DNA of 64,000 nucleotides from Polaribacter sp. MED152 (lineage in GTDB: Bacteria; Bacteroidota; Bacteroidia; Flavobacteriales; Flavobacteriaceae). The stretch lies in NCBI RefSeq assembly GCF_000152945.2, contig NC_020830.1, forward strand, positions 2,738,501 to 2,802,500, given 5' to 3'. Of this stretch, positions 37,731-47,357 are shown piece after piece. Position numbers and translations under genes: made by a program. The notes beneath the pieces are model-generated. The model saw only the letters and a program-made list of their open reading frames with translations. It did no database searches and was not told where the DNA came from. Each line of letters starts with the position of its first letter. Positions within the stretch are counted from its first letter, which is position 1.

Positions 37731-38336
37731 ATGGCAAGATATACAGGACCAAAAACTAAAATTGCTCGTAAATTTGGCGAGGCAATTTTCGGAGAAGATA
37801 AGAACTTCGAAAAAAGAAATTTTCCTCCAGGACAACATGGAAATGCGAGAAGAAGAGGAAAGAAATCTGAATATGCAACTCAGTTAATGGAGAAGCAAAA
37901 AGCGAAATATACTTATGGTATTTTAGAGCGTCAATTCAGTAACTTGTTTAAAAAAGCATCTGCATCTCAAGGAATTACAGGTGAAATCTTATTACAATTA
38001 TGTGAATCTCGTTTAGATAACGTTGTTTACAGAATGGGGGTTTCAAATTCTAGAAGTGGAGCTCGTCAATTAGTATCTCACAGACATATTACTGTAAATG
38101 GTGAAATCGTTAACATTCCATCATACAGTTTAAAAGAAGGAGATGTTGTTGCAGTTAGAGAAAAATCTAAATCTTTAGTGGCTATCGAGGATGCATTAGC
38201 ATCTAACAATAATGTATTCGAATGGTTAACTTGGAATAATGATACTAAATCAGGAACTTTTGTTAAGGTACCAGAAAGATTACAAATTCCAGAAAACATT
38301 AAAGAGCAATTAATCGTAGAATTATATTCTAAGTAA
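37731..38336 (+). CDS. rpsD: 30S ribosomal protein S4
   Basis: 201 aa. Primary assembly protein and accuracy factor. Motifs: [24 protein letters not shown] at the start (the form without an N-terminal zinc finger), [18 protein letters not shown], and the S4 RNA-binding domain [35 protein letters not shown]. In Escherichia coli S4 represses the alpha operon by binding a pseudoknot; here the spacers around rpsK, rpsD and rpoA are long and structured, so local control is possible but unproven. Confidence 0.98.
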   Translation: MARYTGPKTKIARKFGEAIFGEDKNFEKRNFPPGQHGNARRRGKKSEYATQLMEKQKAKYTYGILERQFSNLFKKASASQGITGEILLQLCESRLDNVVYRMGVSNSRSGARQLVSHRHITVNGEIVNIPSYSLKEGDVVAVREKSKSLVAIEDALASNNNVFEWLTWNNDTKSGTFVKVPERLQIPENIKEQLIVELYSK

Positions 38337-38366
38337 TAAATTAATCATATTGGTATTTGGCCAAAG

Positions 38367-38397
38367 GGTTTTTAGTATTTCTTCACACTCAAAAACC
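38367..38397 (+). other. Stem-loop in rpsD-rpoA spacer
   Basis: GGTTTTT (38367-38373) pairs perfectly with AAAAACC (38391-38397) across a 17-nt loop, in the 94-base gap. A palindrome TTTGGCCAAA precedes it (38357-38366). There is no T-run afterwards. Confidence 0.45.
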
Positions 38398-38430
38398 GCG
38401 CAACTAAATAACAATTAAAAAGAAGAACAA

Positions 38431-39423
38431 ATGGCAATTTTAAATTTTCAGAAACCTGATAAAGTAATAATGATTGAATCTACAGATTTTTCTGGAAGAT
38501 TTGAGTTTAGACCTTTAGAGCCAGGTTTTGGATTAACAGTAGGTAATGCTTTAAGAAGAGTATTATTATCTTCATTAGAAGGATTTGCAATTACGTCATT
38601 AAGAATTGATGGTGTAGAGCACGAATTCTCAACGGTTTCAGGAATCGTAGAAGATGTTACTGAAATTATATTAAACTTAAAACAAGTTCGTTTTAAGAAG
38701 CAGATTGATGAAACAGATAGAGAAACTGTATCAGTTTCAATATCTGGTCAAGAGCAATTTACAGCAGGAGATTTACAGAAGTTTATTTCTGGTTTTCAAG
38801 TATTGAACCCAGATTTAGTAATCTGTAATATGGATAAATCTGTAAAATTGAATGCAGAAATCACAATTGAAAAAGGTAGAGGATTTGTACCTGCAGAAGA
38901 AAACAAAAAAGCTTCTGCACCTATTGGAACAATCTTTACAGATTCTATTTACACTCCAATAAAGAATGTAAAATATGCAATTGAGAACTTTCGTGTAGAG
39001 CAAAAGACAGATTATGAAAAATTAGTTTTCGATATCGATACTGATGGATCAATCAATCCTAAAGATGCTTTAACAGAAGCTGCTAAAATTTTAATTCACC
39101 ATTTTATGTTATTCTCTGATGAGCGTATCACTTTAGAGGCTGATGAAATTGCACAGACTGAAACATATGATGAGGAATCATTACATATGCGTCAGTTATT
39201 GAAAACTAGATTAATCGATATGGATTTATCTGTAAGAGCTTTAAATTGTTTAAAAGCTGCAGAAGTAGATACATTAGGAGATTTAGTTTCATTTAACAAG
39301 AGTGATTTAATGAAGTTTAGAAACTTTGGAAAAAAATCATTAACAGAACTAGAAGAATTAGTTATTGTTAAAGGTTTAAGTTTTGGAATGGATTTAACAA
39401 AATATAAATTAGATAGAGATTAA
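38431..39423 (+). CDS. rpoA: RNA polymerase alpha subunit
   Basis: 330 aa. The N-terminal domain (residues about 1-230) dimerises and assembles polymerase: [39 protein letters not shown]. The C-terminal domain (about 255-330) has [44 protein letters not shown], the helix-hairpin-helix part that contacts UP elements and activators. Located between rpsD and rplQ, its normal neighbours. The spacer to rplQ holds a good stem-loop. Full length with no changes seen. Confidence 0.98.
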   Translation: MAILNFQKPDKVIMIESTDFSGRFEFRPLEPGFGLTVGNALRRVLLSSLEGFAITSLRIDGVEHEFSTVSGIVEDVTEIILNLKQVRFKKQIDETDRETVSVSISGQEQFTAGDLQKFISGFQVLNPDLVICNMDKSVKLNAEITIEKGRGFVPAEENKKASAPIGTIFTDSIYTPIKNVKYAIENFRVEQKTDYEKLVFDIDTDGSINPKDALTEAAKILIHHFMLFSDERITLEADEIAQTETYDEESLHMRQLLKTRLIDMDLSVRALNCLKAAEVDTLGDLVSFNKSDLMKFRNFGKKSLTELEELVIVKGLSFGMDLTKYKLDRD

Positions 39424-39424
39424 C

Positions 39425-39468
39425 CTTTCATAGTTTGCTCCTCAAAATGGGTAGATGCAAGATGAAAG
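39425..39468 (+). other. Stem-loop in rpoA-rplQ spacer
   Basis: CTTTCAT (39425-39431) pairs perfectly with ATGAAAG (39462-39468); beyond a small internal loop, TTGC pairs with GCAA, giving an 11-pair stem around an 18-nt loop. A mini-ORF of 8 codons (39447-39473) runs through its 3' half. The structure fills most of the 59-base gap. Confidence 0.5.
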
Positions 39469-39482
39469 AATAAACAAAGGTC

Positions 39483-39965
39483 ATGAGACACGGAAAAAAA
39501 CACAATCATTTAGGTAGAAAGACAGCGCATAGAAAAGCGATGTTAGCAAATATGGCTTGTTCATTAATTGAGCACAAACGTATTAATACCACAGTTGCAA
39601 AAGCAAAAGCATTAAGAGTTTTTGTAGAGCCATTAATTACTAAATCTAAATCAGATACAACTCACAACAGACGTATAGTATTTTCATACTTACGTGACAA
39701 GTATGCAGTAACTGAGCTTTTTAGAGAAGTATCTGTAAAGGTAGCTGATAGACCAGGTGGTTATATTCGTATCATTAAATTAGGAAATCGTCAAGGAGAT
39801 AATGCTCCTATGGCTATGGTTGAGTTAGTTGATTACAACGAACTTTATAATCCTAAAGGTGCAAAAGCTAAAAAATCTACACGTAGAAGTAGAAGAGGAG
39901 GTTCTAAGAAAACTGAAACTGCTCAAGTAGAAAATACTTCAACTGAAGAGAAATCAGAGGAATAA
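39483..39965 (+). CDS. rplQ: 50S ribosomal protein L17
   Basis: 160 aa. L17 lies at the tunnel exit. The conserved domain (residues 1-118) shows [45 protein letters not shown] and [27 protein letters not shown]-terminal extension of about 40 residues, first basic ([15 protein letters not shown]) then acidic ([11 protein letters not shown]), is longer than in Escherichia coli and common in this phylum. It is the last gene of the superoperon, and a strong terminator follows. Confidence 0.97.
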   Translation: MRHGKKHNHLGRKTAHRKAMLANMACSLIEHKRINTTVAKAKALRVFVEPLITKSKSDTTHNRRIVFSYLRDKYAVTELFREVSVKVADRPGGYIRIIKLGNRQGDNAPMAMVELVDYNELYNPKGAKAKKSTRRSRRGGSKKTETAQVENTSTEEKSEE

Positions 39966-39993
39966 AAAATGAAGATTTTTTTAAAATATATAG

Positions 39994-40026
39994 AGGGATA
40001 AGCGTTTACGTTTATCCCTTTTTTTG
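39994..40026 (+). terminator. Terminator of the ribosomal superoperon after rplQ
   Basis: GGGATAAGCG (39995-40004) pairs with CGTTTATCCC (40009-40018) with one G-T wobble and a 4-nt loop, followed by eight T (40019-40026 region). Confidence 0.88.
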
Positions 40027-40072
40027 TAAATAAAAAGTAATAACTCTTTTAGCTAAAAATAAGCTTATATCT

Positions 40073-40080
40073 TATTTTTG
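40073..40080 (+). promoter_or_regulatory. Candidate -7 box for carA
   Basis: TATTTTTG matches TAnnTTTG, 41 bases before the carA ATG. The -33 region has only a T-run (40047-40050), not TTTG, so half a promoter is supported. Confidence 0.45.
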
Positions 40081-40095
40081 TAAAACTTTTTCTGT

Positions 40096-40125
40096 ATGGC
40101 AGAAAATAAACAGAATAAAAAATGA
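40096..40125 (+). CDS. Candidate 9-aa upstream ORF coupled to carA
   Basis: ATG at 40096 opens the short chain MAENKQNKK and stops at TGA 40123-40125, overlapping the carA ATG as ATGA. If translated, ribosomes ending here could restart on carA. The box at 40073-40080 would place the transcript start just before it. It is very short, and chance cannot be ruled out. Confidence 0.3.
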   Translation: MAENKQNKK

Positions 40126-41246
40126 AATATCAACAAAGAAAAAAAGCGTTAGTATTATTAGCAGATGGTACTATTTTTTATGGTAAGTCTGTAGGAATAG
40201 AAGGTTCAGCAACTGGTGAAATTTGTTTTAATACTGGAATGACGGGTTATCAAGAAATCTTTACAGATCCTTCTTACTTTGGTCAGTTAATGGTAACTAC
40301 CAATGCTCATATAGGTAATTACGGAGTGAATGATAATGAAGTAGAATCAGATTCAATTAAAATATCAGGTTTAATTTGTAGAAACTTTAGTTTTACACAT
40401 TCTAGAGTAGATTCTAATGGCAATTTATTAGACTGGTTTAAAAAACATAATCTTGTTGCGATTTCAGATGTTGATACTAGAGCGCTTGTTTCTTATATTA
40501 GAGACAATGGAGCAATGAATGCCATAATTTCTACAGATGTAGATAATATTGAAAGCCTTAAAAAGCAATTAGCAGCTGTACCAAGTATGGAAGGATTAGA
40601 ATTGGCCTCTAAAGTATCTACTAAAGAACCTTATTTTATTGGTGAAGAAGATGCACCTATAAAAATATCGGCACTAGATATTGGTATCAAAAAAAATATA
40701 TTAAGAAACTTAGCAAAAAGAGGAGCATATATAAAAGTGTTTCCATATAATTCTAGATTTGAAGATTTAGAAAGTTTTAATCCTGATGGTTATTTTATTT
40801 CTAACGGTCCTGGAGATCCAGAGCCTTTAACAGAAGCAATTGAAGTAGCTAAAGAGATTATTAAAAGAGATTTACCGCTTTTTGGAATTTGTTTAGGGCA
40901 TCAAGTTATAGCATTGGCAAACGGAATTTCTACTTACAAAATGCATAATGGTCATAGAGGAATTAATCATCCTATAAAAAACCTTTTAACGGGTAAAGGA
41001 GAAATTACTTCTCAAAACCATGGTTTTGCCATTAATAGAGAAGAAACAGAAGCTAATCCTGTTGTAGAAATTACACACATTCATTTAAATGATAATACTG
41101 TTGCTGGTATTAGTATGAAAGACAAAAAAGTGTTTTCTGTGCAGTACCATCCAGAAGCTAGTCCAGGACCAAACGATTCTGTGTATTTATTCGATCAATT
41201 TATAGATAGTTTGGGCAAGAATAAAGAAGTTTCGTCTACACTTTAA
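40122..41246 (+). CDS. carA: Carbamoyl-phosphate synthase small (glutaminase) subunit
   Basis: 374 aa. Hydrolyses glutamine and passes ammonia to CarB for making carbamoyl phosphate, the precursor of arginine and pyrimidines. The N-terminal CarA domain has FNTGMTGYQEIFTDPSYFGQ; the class I amidotransferase domain has the NGPGDPEPL oxyanion loop, the nucleophile Cys257 in GICLGHQ, and His-Glu in QYHPEASPGP. The large subunit carB is not next to it; eno follows after a terminator. The start overlaps a 9-codon ORF. Confidence 0.96.
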   Translation: MKYQQRKKALVLLADGTIFYGKSVGIEGSATGEICFNTGMTGYQEIFTDPSYFGQLMVTTNAHIGNYGVNDNEVESDSIKISGLICRNFSFTHSRVDSNGNLLDWFKKHNLVAISDVDTRALVSYIRDNGAMNAIISTDVDNIESLKKQLAAVPSMEGLELASKVSTKEPYFIGEEDAPIKISALDIGIKKNILRNLAKRGAYIKVFPYNSRFEDLESFNPDGYFISNGPGDPEPLTEAIEVAKEIIKRDLPLFGICLGHQVIALANGISTYKMHNGHRGINHPIKNLLTGKGEITSQNHGFAINREETEANPVVEITHIHLNDNTVAGISMKDKKVFSVQYHPEASPGPNDSVYLFDQFIDSLGKNKEVSSTL

Positions 41247-41309
41247 GGTTATTAATCGAAATTTACCTGTTTTTCAAGTGGTATTAATTCCTGATTTATA
41301 ATATAATAG

Positions 41310-41388
41310 TATATTTGAAGTGTGATGTAAAAATCACATTTCTTTTTCATAGCAATTTTCCCACTCAATTTTATTGAGTGGGTTTTTT
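41310..41388 (+). ncRNA. Possible small RNA between carA and eno
   Basis: TATATTTG (41310-41317) is a perfect -7 box but has no -33 partner. After it come a 6-bp hairpin TGTGAT/ATCACA (41321-41338 region) and a strong terminator (41360-41388), which would give an RNA of about 65 nt. The same terminator may instead simply end carA. Confidence 0.25.
41360..41388 (+). terminator. Terminator after carA
   Basis: Perfect 9-bp stem CCCACTCAA (41360-41368) with TTGAGTGGG (41374-41382), 5-nt loop, then six T. Confidence 0.88.
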
Positions 41389-41493
41389 GATTTTAGGATA
41401 CTCAGCAAACGTTTTCGTAATTATTCAAAACCAAATTATTAAATCTATACAACATTTTGTAATTTAGCAATGACTAATCAAAGCTCTGTATAA

Positions 41494-42801
<1,308 letters not shown>

Positions 42802-42823
42802 TACAATTATCATATTTTATATA

Positions 42824-42856
42824 AAAACCTTGCAATATTCTTGCAAGGTTTTCTTG
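42824..42856 (+). terminator. Terminator after eno
   Basis: Perfect 11-bp stem AAACCTTGCAA (42825-42835) with TTGCAAGGTTT (42841-42851), loop of 5 nt, followed by a T-rich tract. Confidence 0.85.
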
Positions 42857-42921
42857 TTTATTAAGGTATTGTTAAATAAATCAATTTTATGTTTTAATAC
42901 TAAAAATCTATATCTGTATCC

Positions 42922-42952
42922 TTTTAAAATATTTTAAAATATGGTATCTTCG
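42922..42952 (+). promoter_or_regulatory. Weak promoter for gltA
   Basis: TTTT (42922-42925), a 19-nt spacer, then TATCTTCG (42945-42952). Each box has one mismatch to TTTG and TAnnTTTG, with correct spacing, 33 bases upstream of gltA. Confidence 0.4.
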
Positions 42953-42984
42953 TGCAAGGAAAAATTTTATTAAAAAATACATAA

Positions 42985-44271
42985 ATGCCAGATATAGCTA
43001 AATTACATATTGGAGATAATTCTTACGAATTTCCTCTAGTAAAAGGAACAGAAGATGAAGTTGCAATTGATATAAAATCATTAAGAGGTGCAACAAATGG
43101 AGTGATTACAATCGATCCTGGTTTTAAAAATACAGGTTCTTGTGAAAGTGCCATTACATTTTTAGATGGTGAAAAAGGTATTTTAAGATATAGAGGTTAT
43201 CCAATAGAGCAATTGGCAGAGAAAGCAGACTTTTTGGAAGTTGCTTATGCTTTAATTTTTGGTGATTTACCAACTACTGAGCAATTAGAGAAATTTCATT
43301 CAGATATTAAATCTAAATCTGTTGTTGATGATGATGTTAAAAAGATTTTAGATGCTTTTCCAAAAACGGCTCACCCAATGGGTATTTTGTCTTCATTAAC
43401 AAGTGCGCTTACTGCTTTTAATCCTTCTTCTGTAAATGTAGATTCAGAGGAAGATATGTATAGAGCAATTGTTAAAATATTAGGGAAGTTCCCTGTTTTA
43501 GTAGCATGGACAATGCGTAAAAAACAAGGATTGCCTTTAAACTACGGTTCTAAGTCTTTAGGGTATGTAGAAAATATTATGCAAATGATGTTTGAGCAGC
43601 CAAATGAAACTTATGAAATGAATACCATTGTAAAAGATGCTTTAGATAAATTATTAATTTTACATGCAGATCATGAGCAAAACTGTTCTACATCTACAGT
43701 AAGAATAGTTGGATCTTCTCATGCTGGTTTATTTGCTTCTTTATCTGCAGGTATTTCTGCACTTTGGGGGCCATTACATGGTGGTGCTAACCAAGCAGTA
43801 TTAGAAATGCTAGAAGCTATTAAAGAAGATGGTGGAGATACTAAAAAGTACATGGCTAAAGCAAAAGATAAGAACGATCCATTTAGATTAATGGGCTTTG
43901 GTCATAGAGTTTATAAAAACTTCGATCCAAGAGCAAAAATCATTAAGAAGGCTGCAGATGAAGTATTAAATAGTTTAGGTGTTAATGATCCTATTTTAGA
44001 AATAGCAAAAGGATTAGAAGAAGAAGCTTTAAACGATCCTTACTTCGTAGACCGTAAACTATATCCAAATGTAGATTTCTATTCAGGTATTATTTACAGA
44101 GCAATGGGTATTCCTGTAGAAATGTTTACAGTAATGTTTGCTTTAGGGCGTTTACCAGGTTGGATTGCACAATGGAAAGAAATGAGATTAAATAAAGAGC
44201 CAATAGGTAGACCACGTCAAATCTATACTGGTGAAACAGAAAGATCTTTTACATCTATTGAAAACAGATAA
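42985..44271 (+). CDS. gltA: Citrate synthase (type II, hexameric family)
   Basis: 428 aa. Condenses acetyl-CoA and oxaloacetate to begin the TCA cycle. The small N-terminal beta domain typical of the Gram-negative type is present (LHIGDNSYEFPLVKGTEDEVAIDI). Catalytic regions: LHADHEQNCSTSTVRIVGSSHAG, the GPLHGGANQAVLEML helix with the active His, and MGFGHRVYKNFDPRA with another catalytic His; the active Asp is in the VDFYSG segment. Its own terminator follows. The DDAH-like gene starts 68 bases downstream. Confidence 0.97.
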   Translation: MPDIAKLHIGDNSYEFPLVKGTEDEVAIDIKSLRGATNGVITIDPGFKNTGSCESAITFLDGEKGILRYRGYPIEQLAEKADFLEVAYALIFGDLPTTEQLEKFHSDIKSKSVVDDDVKKILDAFPKTAHPMGILSSLTSALTAFNPSSVNVDSEEDMYRAIVKILGKFPVLVAWTMRKKQGLPLNYGSKSLGYVENIMQMMFEQPNETYEMNTIVKDALDKLLILHADHEQNCSTSTVRIVGSSHAGLFASLSAGISALWGPLHGGANQAVLEMLEAIKEDGGDTKKYMAKAKDKNDPFRLMGFGHRVYKNFDPRAKIIKKAADEVLNSLGVNDPILEIAKGLEEEALNDPYFVDRKLYPNVDFYSGIIYRAMGIPVEMFTVMFALGRLPGWIAQWKEMRLNKEPIGRPRQIYTGETERSFTSIENR

Positions 44272-44297
44272 TAAACTATTATTTATACTATAAAATT

Positions 44298-44327
44298 AAA
44301 AGCTTCATAAATTATGAAGCTTTTTTT
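44298..44327 (+). terminator. Terminator after gltA
   Basis: AAAGCTTCAT (44299-44308) pairs with ATGAAGCTTT (44313-44322) around a short loop, followed by a T-run to 44327. It ends 13 bases before the next start codon. Confidence 0.82.
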
Positions 44328-44339
44328 ATAATCAATAAA

Positions 44340-45254
44340 ATGATAAAACTAAATATTACTAACGAAACTTCTAAGTTAAAGGCTGTAGTTTTAGGAACAG
44401 CAAAAAGTGTTGGGCCAATACCTAAACCAGAAGATTGTTATGATCCAAAAAGTTTAGAGCATGTTTTAGCTGGCACTTATCCTAAAGAACAAGATATGGT
44501 TCAAGAAATGGAGGAGGTAGCTGCTGTATTAAAGAAATACAATGTAGATGTTTACAGGCCAGAAATCATAGAAGACTATAATCAAATATTCTCTAGAGAT
44601 ATTGCTTTTGTAATTGATGATAAATTGGTAAAAGCAAATATACTTCCAGATAGGGAAAAAGAATATTTGGCTATTCAGCATGTTTTAGATTTAATTGGTT
44701 CTGAAAATATAATTCAACTTCCTGAAGAATGCCATGTTGAAGGTGGTGATGTTATGCCTTGGAATGACTATTTATTTGTAGGTACGTATTCAGGAGAAGA
44801 TTACCCAGATTTTATAACGGCAAGAACAAATTCAGCAGCAGTAAATGAGTTGCAAAAACAGTTTCCAGATAAAATTGTAAAACCTTTTGAATTAAGAAAG
44901 TCAAATACCAATGCTAAAGAAAATGCATTGCATTTAGATTGCTGTTTTCAACCAATTGGTAAAAACAAGGCAATTTTACATAAAAACGGATTCTTAATAG
45001 AGGATGAATATAATTGGTTAAAAAATTACTTTGGTGAAGAAAATATCTTTGAAATAACCAAAGAAGAAATGTACAATATGAATAGTAATGTATTTTCTAT
45101 TTCTGAAGATGTAGTAATATCTGAAGTCAACTTTAAAAGATTAAATACTTGGTTAAGAGAAAATGGTTTTACGGTTGAAGAAGTGCATTATTCAGAGATT
45201 GCCAAGCAAGAAGGTTTGTTAAGGTGTTCTACAATGCCTTTAATTAGAGAATAA
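44340..45254 (+). CDS. DDAH/arginine-deiminase-like pentein-family hydrolase
   Basis: 304 aa, cytoplasmic. The amidinotransferase/DDAH superfamily acts on guanidino groups by a Cys-His-acid mechanism. Visible active-site parts: FSRDIAF (residues 84-90), EGGD (134-137), His198 in ALHLDCC and the nucleophile Cys296 in LLRCSTMPL close to the C-terminus. The likely reaction is hydrolysis of arginine or a methylarginine to citrulline; which one cannot be read from the motifs. CtlX, which uses citrulline, lies 1.2 kb downstream, and that supports an arginine-catabolic pair. Confidence 0.8.
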   Translation: MIKLNITNETSKLKAVVLGTAKSVGPIPKPEDCYDPKSLEHVLAGTYPKEQDMVQEMEEVAAVLKKYNVDVYRPEIIEDYNQIFSRDIAFVIDDKLVKANILPDREKEYLAIQHVLDLIGSENIIQLPEECHVEGGDVMPWNDYLFVGTYSGEDYPDFITARTNSAAVNELQKQFPDKIVKPFELRKSNTNAKENALHLDCCFQPIGKNKAILHKNGFLIEDEYNWLKNYFGEENIFEITKEEMYNMNSNVFSISEDVVISEVNFKRLNTWLRENGFTVEEVHYSEIAKQEGLLRCSTMPLIRE

Positions 45255-45255
45255 A

Positions 45256-45286
45256 AAAAACGCTGCATAAAGCAGCGTTTTTGTTT
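45256..45286. terminator. Bidirectional terminator between DDAH-like gene and FAS1 gene
   Basis: AACGCTGC (45259-45266) pairs with GCAGCGTT (45271-45278) across a 4-nt loop, flanked by A-runs on the left and T-runs on the right, so it can end transcripts from both strands. The genes are convergent here. Confidence 0.85.
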
Positions 45287-45304
45287 TGTAAAATCGAAAT
45301 AATA

Positions 45305-46258
45305 TTAAGGTAATAATACTGTGTCTATAGCATGTACAACACCATTTGTAGCTTGTACATCGTTGGTAGCAGGACTTACAATTATATTTACAGTTTGATT
45401 GCTTGAAGTTTTTATTTGTGCTCCAGAAGTTAAATCAATTGTAATACTTCCTCCTATAACTGGCACATCTCCATTAGATAATTGCTTGGCCTGAACATTT
45501 AAACCATTCACAACATGGTACTTTAAAACAGCATCTAACGTTGCAATTGGTACATCTGTCAAGCTATTCCAATTTTGATTTGAATCTAATAAATCTTGAA
45601 AAGCATCATTGGTAGGTGCAAAAACTGTAAAAGGTCCATCACCATTTAAGATAGATACAAAATCTGTAGTATGTCTAGAGTCCGTTAAAGCAGCCACTAA
45701 GCTTGTAAAACCGCTGTTATTAAGTGCAATAGTAACCACATTTGGAGGTAACATCACTTTATCAATAACATGTACAATTCCATTAGATGCATTTACATCT
45801 GTTGTTAATGGTGTTGCAGTACCATTAAATGAAACACCTCCAGTTACTTCTACTTGCAAAGAAATTGCTTCGTTATTTGGCCCAGTTGACAATGTGTTTA
45901 CATAAGTGTCAGATAATTCACTAGACATAACTTCGCTATCTAAAACATGAAACAATAAGACCGCTCTTAAAGTTTCTACAGGAATATCATTTATTGTATT
46001 CCAATCAGCATTTGAATCTAATAATTCTTGAAAAGCATCATTTGTAGGTGCAAATACTGTAAAATTACCATCACTAGATAAAGTGCCAGCAAGATCTGCT
46101 CTTGTTACTGCTGCTGCTAATTCTGTTAAATTATTATTTAAAGCAACATCGACAATTGTGTTTGTTTGAGGAGTAACATTATTATCATCATCATCATTAC
46201 AAGATGAGAATAAAATTAGCACTACTAAAACCGATAAAAATTTTGAAATTGTTTTCAT
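45305..46258 (-). CDS. Fasciclin (FAS1) domain lipoprotein, two repeats
   Basis: 317 aa. Signal peptide with lipobox LFSSC (Cys at residue 20), then an acidic linker of Asp/Asn. Two FAS1 domains follow: repeat 1 about residues 37-170 and repeat 2 about 172-317, each with the H1-type TVFAPTNDAFQ(E/D)LLDSN motif and the H2-type (N/T)NGIVHVIDKV(M/V)LP or equivalent ending. FAS1 proteins mediate adhesion at the cell surface. It lies on the opposite strand between two arginine-metabolism genes and is probably unrelated to them. The Asp-run is coded by repeated GAT triplets. Confidence 0.93.
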   Translation of the reverse strand: MKTISKFLSVLVVLILFSSCNDDDDNNVTPQTNTIVDVALNNNLTELAAAVTRADLAGTLSSDGNFTVFAPTNDAFQELLDSNADWNTINDIPVETLRAVLLFHVLDSEVMSSELSDTYVNTLSTGPNNEAISLQVEVTGGVSFNGTATPLTTDVNASNGIVHVIDKVMLPPNVVTIALNNSGFTSLVAALTDSRHTTDFVSILNGDGPFTVFAPTNDAFQDLLDSNQNWNSLTDVPIATLDAVLKYHVVNGLNVQAKQLSNGDVPVIGGSITIDLTSGAQIKTSSNQTVNIIVSPATNDVQATNGVVHAIDTVLLP

Positions 46259-46421
46259 TTGAATTGGGGTATTAATTATTGTTTAAATATTTTTTGATAA
46301 AATTAAACAGAATTAACATTTGAAACTGTTAAACAAATGATAAAATTTGGTGCAGAATATTGAACATTCTTATTCTTACTGTAAAATAAAAAGCATAATT
46401 TTACACTTTAATTAGAAATTA

Positions 46422-47354
46422 ATGCAACAAACTACGAATTCAATATTGATGATTCGTCCTGTAAACTTTAGGATGAATGAGCAAACAGCGGTTAATAATT
46501 ACTATCAAGAAGATTTAAGTATTAAGAATGTAGAGATTAATAAAAAGGCGCAATTAGAATTTGATGATTATGTTAACAAGCTAAAATCTTTTGGAATTAA
46601 TGTAATTGTAATTTCAGATAATTTAGAAAATGATACTCCAGATTCTATCTTTCCAAATAACTGGATTTCTTTTCATGCAAATGGTACAGTTGCAATTTAT
46701 CCGATGTTTGCAGAGAATAGAAGGTTAGAACGAAGAGAAGATGTTTTAGAAAAGCTTGAAGAAAATGGTTTTGTAATTGAGAGTGTTGTTGATTATACGT
46801 CTGCAGAAGAACAAAACATTTTTTTAGAGGGTACAGGAAGCATGATTTTAGATAGAAAAAATCAAAAGGCATATTGTGCATTATCTCCAAGAGCAGACGA
46901 AGAACTGTTTATTGAGTTTTGTGAAGATTTTGAGTATACTCCCGTTATTTTTACTGCAAATCAAACTGTAAATGGAGCTAGAGAAGCCATTTATCATACT
47001 AATGTTATGATGTGTGTTGCAGAAACTTTTGCTGTAATCTGCTTGTCTTGCATAGATGATAAAAAAGAGCGTAAGCACGTTTTAAAATCTTTAAAAGAAG
47101 ATAAAAAAGAGGTGATAGATATTTCTGAAGAGCAAGTAACTAATTTTGCAGGGAATATGTTGCAAGTGCAAGGTGCCAATAATGAACGTTTCTTAATCAT
47201 GAGTCAATCTGCTTATGATTGTTTAACCAAAGACCAAATAAATAGAATTCAAAAGCATTGTAAGATAATTTCTAGTTCTTTATCTACAATTGAAACTTGT
47301 GGAGGAGGAAGTGCAAGATGTATGATGGCCGAAGTTTTTTTACCAAAACAATAA
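46422..47354 (+). CDS. ctlX: Citrulline utilization hydrolase CtlX (citrulline ureidase family)
   Basis: 310 aa, amidinotransferase/pentein fold. CtlX-type enzymes split citrulline into ornithine, CO2 and ammonia. Family landmarks: MIRPVNFRMNEQTAVNNYYQ at the start, DSIFPNNWISFHANGTVAIYPMFAENRRLERR, LEGTGSMILDR (acid region) and the C-terminal TCGGGSARCMMAEVF with the nucleophile Cys300. Only 3 bases separate its stop from the PrsW-like gene, so they are co-transcribed. Together with the DDAH-like gene upstream it could complete arginine to ornithine conversion. Confidence 0.85.
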   Translation: MQQTTNSILMIRPVNFRMNEQTAVNNYYQEDLSIKNVEINKKAQLEFDDYVNKLKSFGINVIVISDNLENDTPDSIFPNNWISFHANGTVAIYPMFAENRRLERREDVLEKLEENGFVIESVVDYTSAEEQNIFLEGTGSMILDRKNQKAYCALSPRADEELFIEFCEDFEYTPVIFTANQTVNGAREAIYHTNVMMCVAETFAVICLSCIDDKKERKHVLKSLKEDKKEVIDISEEQVTNFAGNMLQVQGANNERFLIMSQSAYDCLTKDQINRIQKHCKIISSSLSTIETCGGGSARCMMAEVFLPKQ

Positions 47355-47357
47355 AAA

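Noticed and set aside
42941..42973. 10-codon ORF upstream of gltA
   Set aside because: Its start overlaps the candidate -7 box, so it would not be fully transcribed.
45609..45905. 98-codon plus-strand ORF inside the FAS1 gene
   Set aside because: Mirror of the FAS1 repeat; nothing to support expression.
46184..46200. Trinucleotide (ATC) run in the FAS1 lipoprotein gene
   Set aside because: Codes for the usual acidic linker after the lipobox; too short to treat as a phase-variable repeat.
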